From Pelargonium cotyledonis (Eukaryota; Streptophyta; Magnoliopsida; Geraniales; Geraniaceae): a DNA stretch of 35,617 nucleotides. Position 1 is the first letter of the stretch, and every line of letters starts with the position of its first letter. The notes beneath the pieces were generated by a model, which was not told the origin of the DNA, ran no database searches, and saw only the letters and a program-made list of their open reading frames with translations. Position numbers and translations under genes: made by a program. Positions 35,453 through 35,617 of the stretch are shown piece by piece. The stretch spans positions 1 to 35,617 of the forward strand of contig JAYMTA010000188.1 of NCBI GenBank assembly GCA_036897625.1, given 5' to 3'.

Positions 35453-35617
35453 TAGGGGTGTTCACGGACGGATAAACCGCTCCGTGAACCATATTCTTAG
35501 TCCGCCCGCCTCATAACGGGTTGCAATTTTTCAATCCGTCAGCCGTTTGTTTAGGATAAATTTTAAGCGGTTTAACTTGTAACGGGTCACGGGCGGTTTC
35601 ACGGATTACCCGGGAAC
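35453..35617 (+). mobile_element. possible end of an hAT-like element, cut by the window edge
   Basis: TAGGGGTGTTCAC at 35453 is typical of hAT-superfamily termini. It is followed by GC-richer sequence with repeated ACGGGT/CGGGCGG-type motifs, unlike the AT-rich flank. GTAGTGAC just before it could be the 8-base target duplication. The other end lies outside the window, so the call cannot be completed. Confidence 0.45.

Overview
The window is nuclear DNA from a flowering plant, most likely a eudicot. The evidence is multi-exon genes with GT-AG introns and AT-rich introns and spacers, plant-specific families (a 3-ketoacyl-CoA synthase, a CYP749-like P450, a DOG1-like protein, chloroplast-type NDC1, CDKE), a Stowaway-type MITE and a decayed piece of 45S rDNA. 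I cannot name the species.

Layout, left to right. (1) 1-4.2 kb is a decaying accessory stretch: two SUMO-like genes in tandem (one ending before the diglycine, one frameshifted), an 18S-ITS1 rDNA relic, and a CYP749-like P450 pseudogene with three separate lesions. (2) 4.6-6.0 kb, minus strand: an intact, intronless 3-ketoacyl-CoA synthase. (3) 6.65-10.5 kb, minus strand: a complete 11-exon type II NAD(P)H dehydrogenase NDC1 whose splice phases all close. (4) 10.5-11.4 kb: the divergent NDC1/CDKE spacer, with three GCAC-N4-GTGC near-palindromes and a duplicated 21-nt box containing a G-box. (5) 11.47-18.63 kb, plus strand: a 15-exon CDKE (CDK8-type Mediator kinase) carrying a MITE in intron 5 and an apparent one-base frameshift in exon 1. 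(6) 18.6-21.2 kb: spacer with repeat fragments. (7) 21.2-22.2 kb: an intronless DOG1-like gene. (8) 22.2-24.9 kb: mostly non-coding, with one weak minus-strand candidate. (9) 24.9-28.8 kb, plus strand: a RING-CH membrane protein with an unusually long insert inside the zinc-binding domain. (10) 28.8-31.5 kb: AT-rich spacer. (11) 31.6-34.8 kb, plus strand: a complete 10-exon ALDH3H1-type aldehyde dehydrogenase. (12) The last 165 bases look like the end of an hAT-like element.

The genes do not form a pathway; this is ordinary plant gene order. Most coding calls rest on exon-by-exon translation with phase checking by eye. I found no convincing new multi-gene system. The most notable observations are the two SUMO-like copies broken in different places, the CDKE exon 1 anomaly, the RING-CH insert and the layered lesions of the P450.
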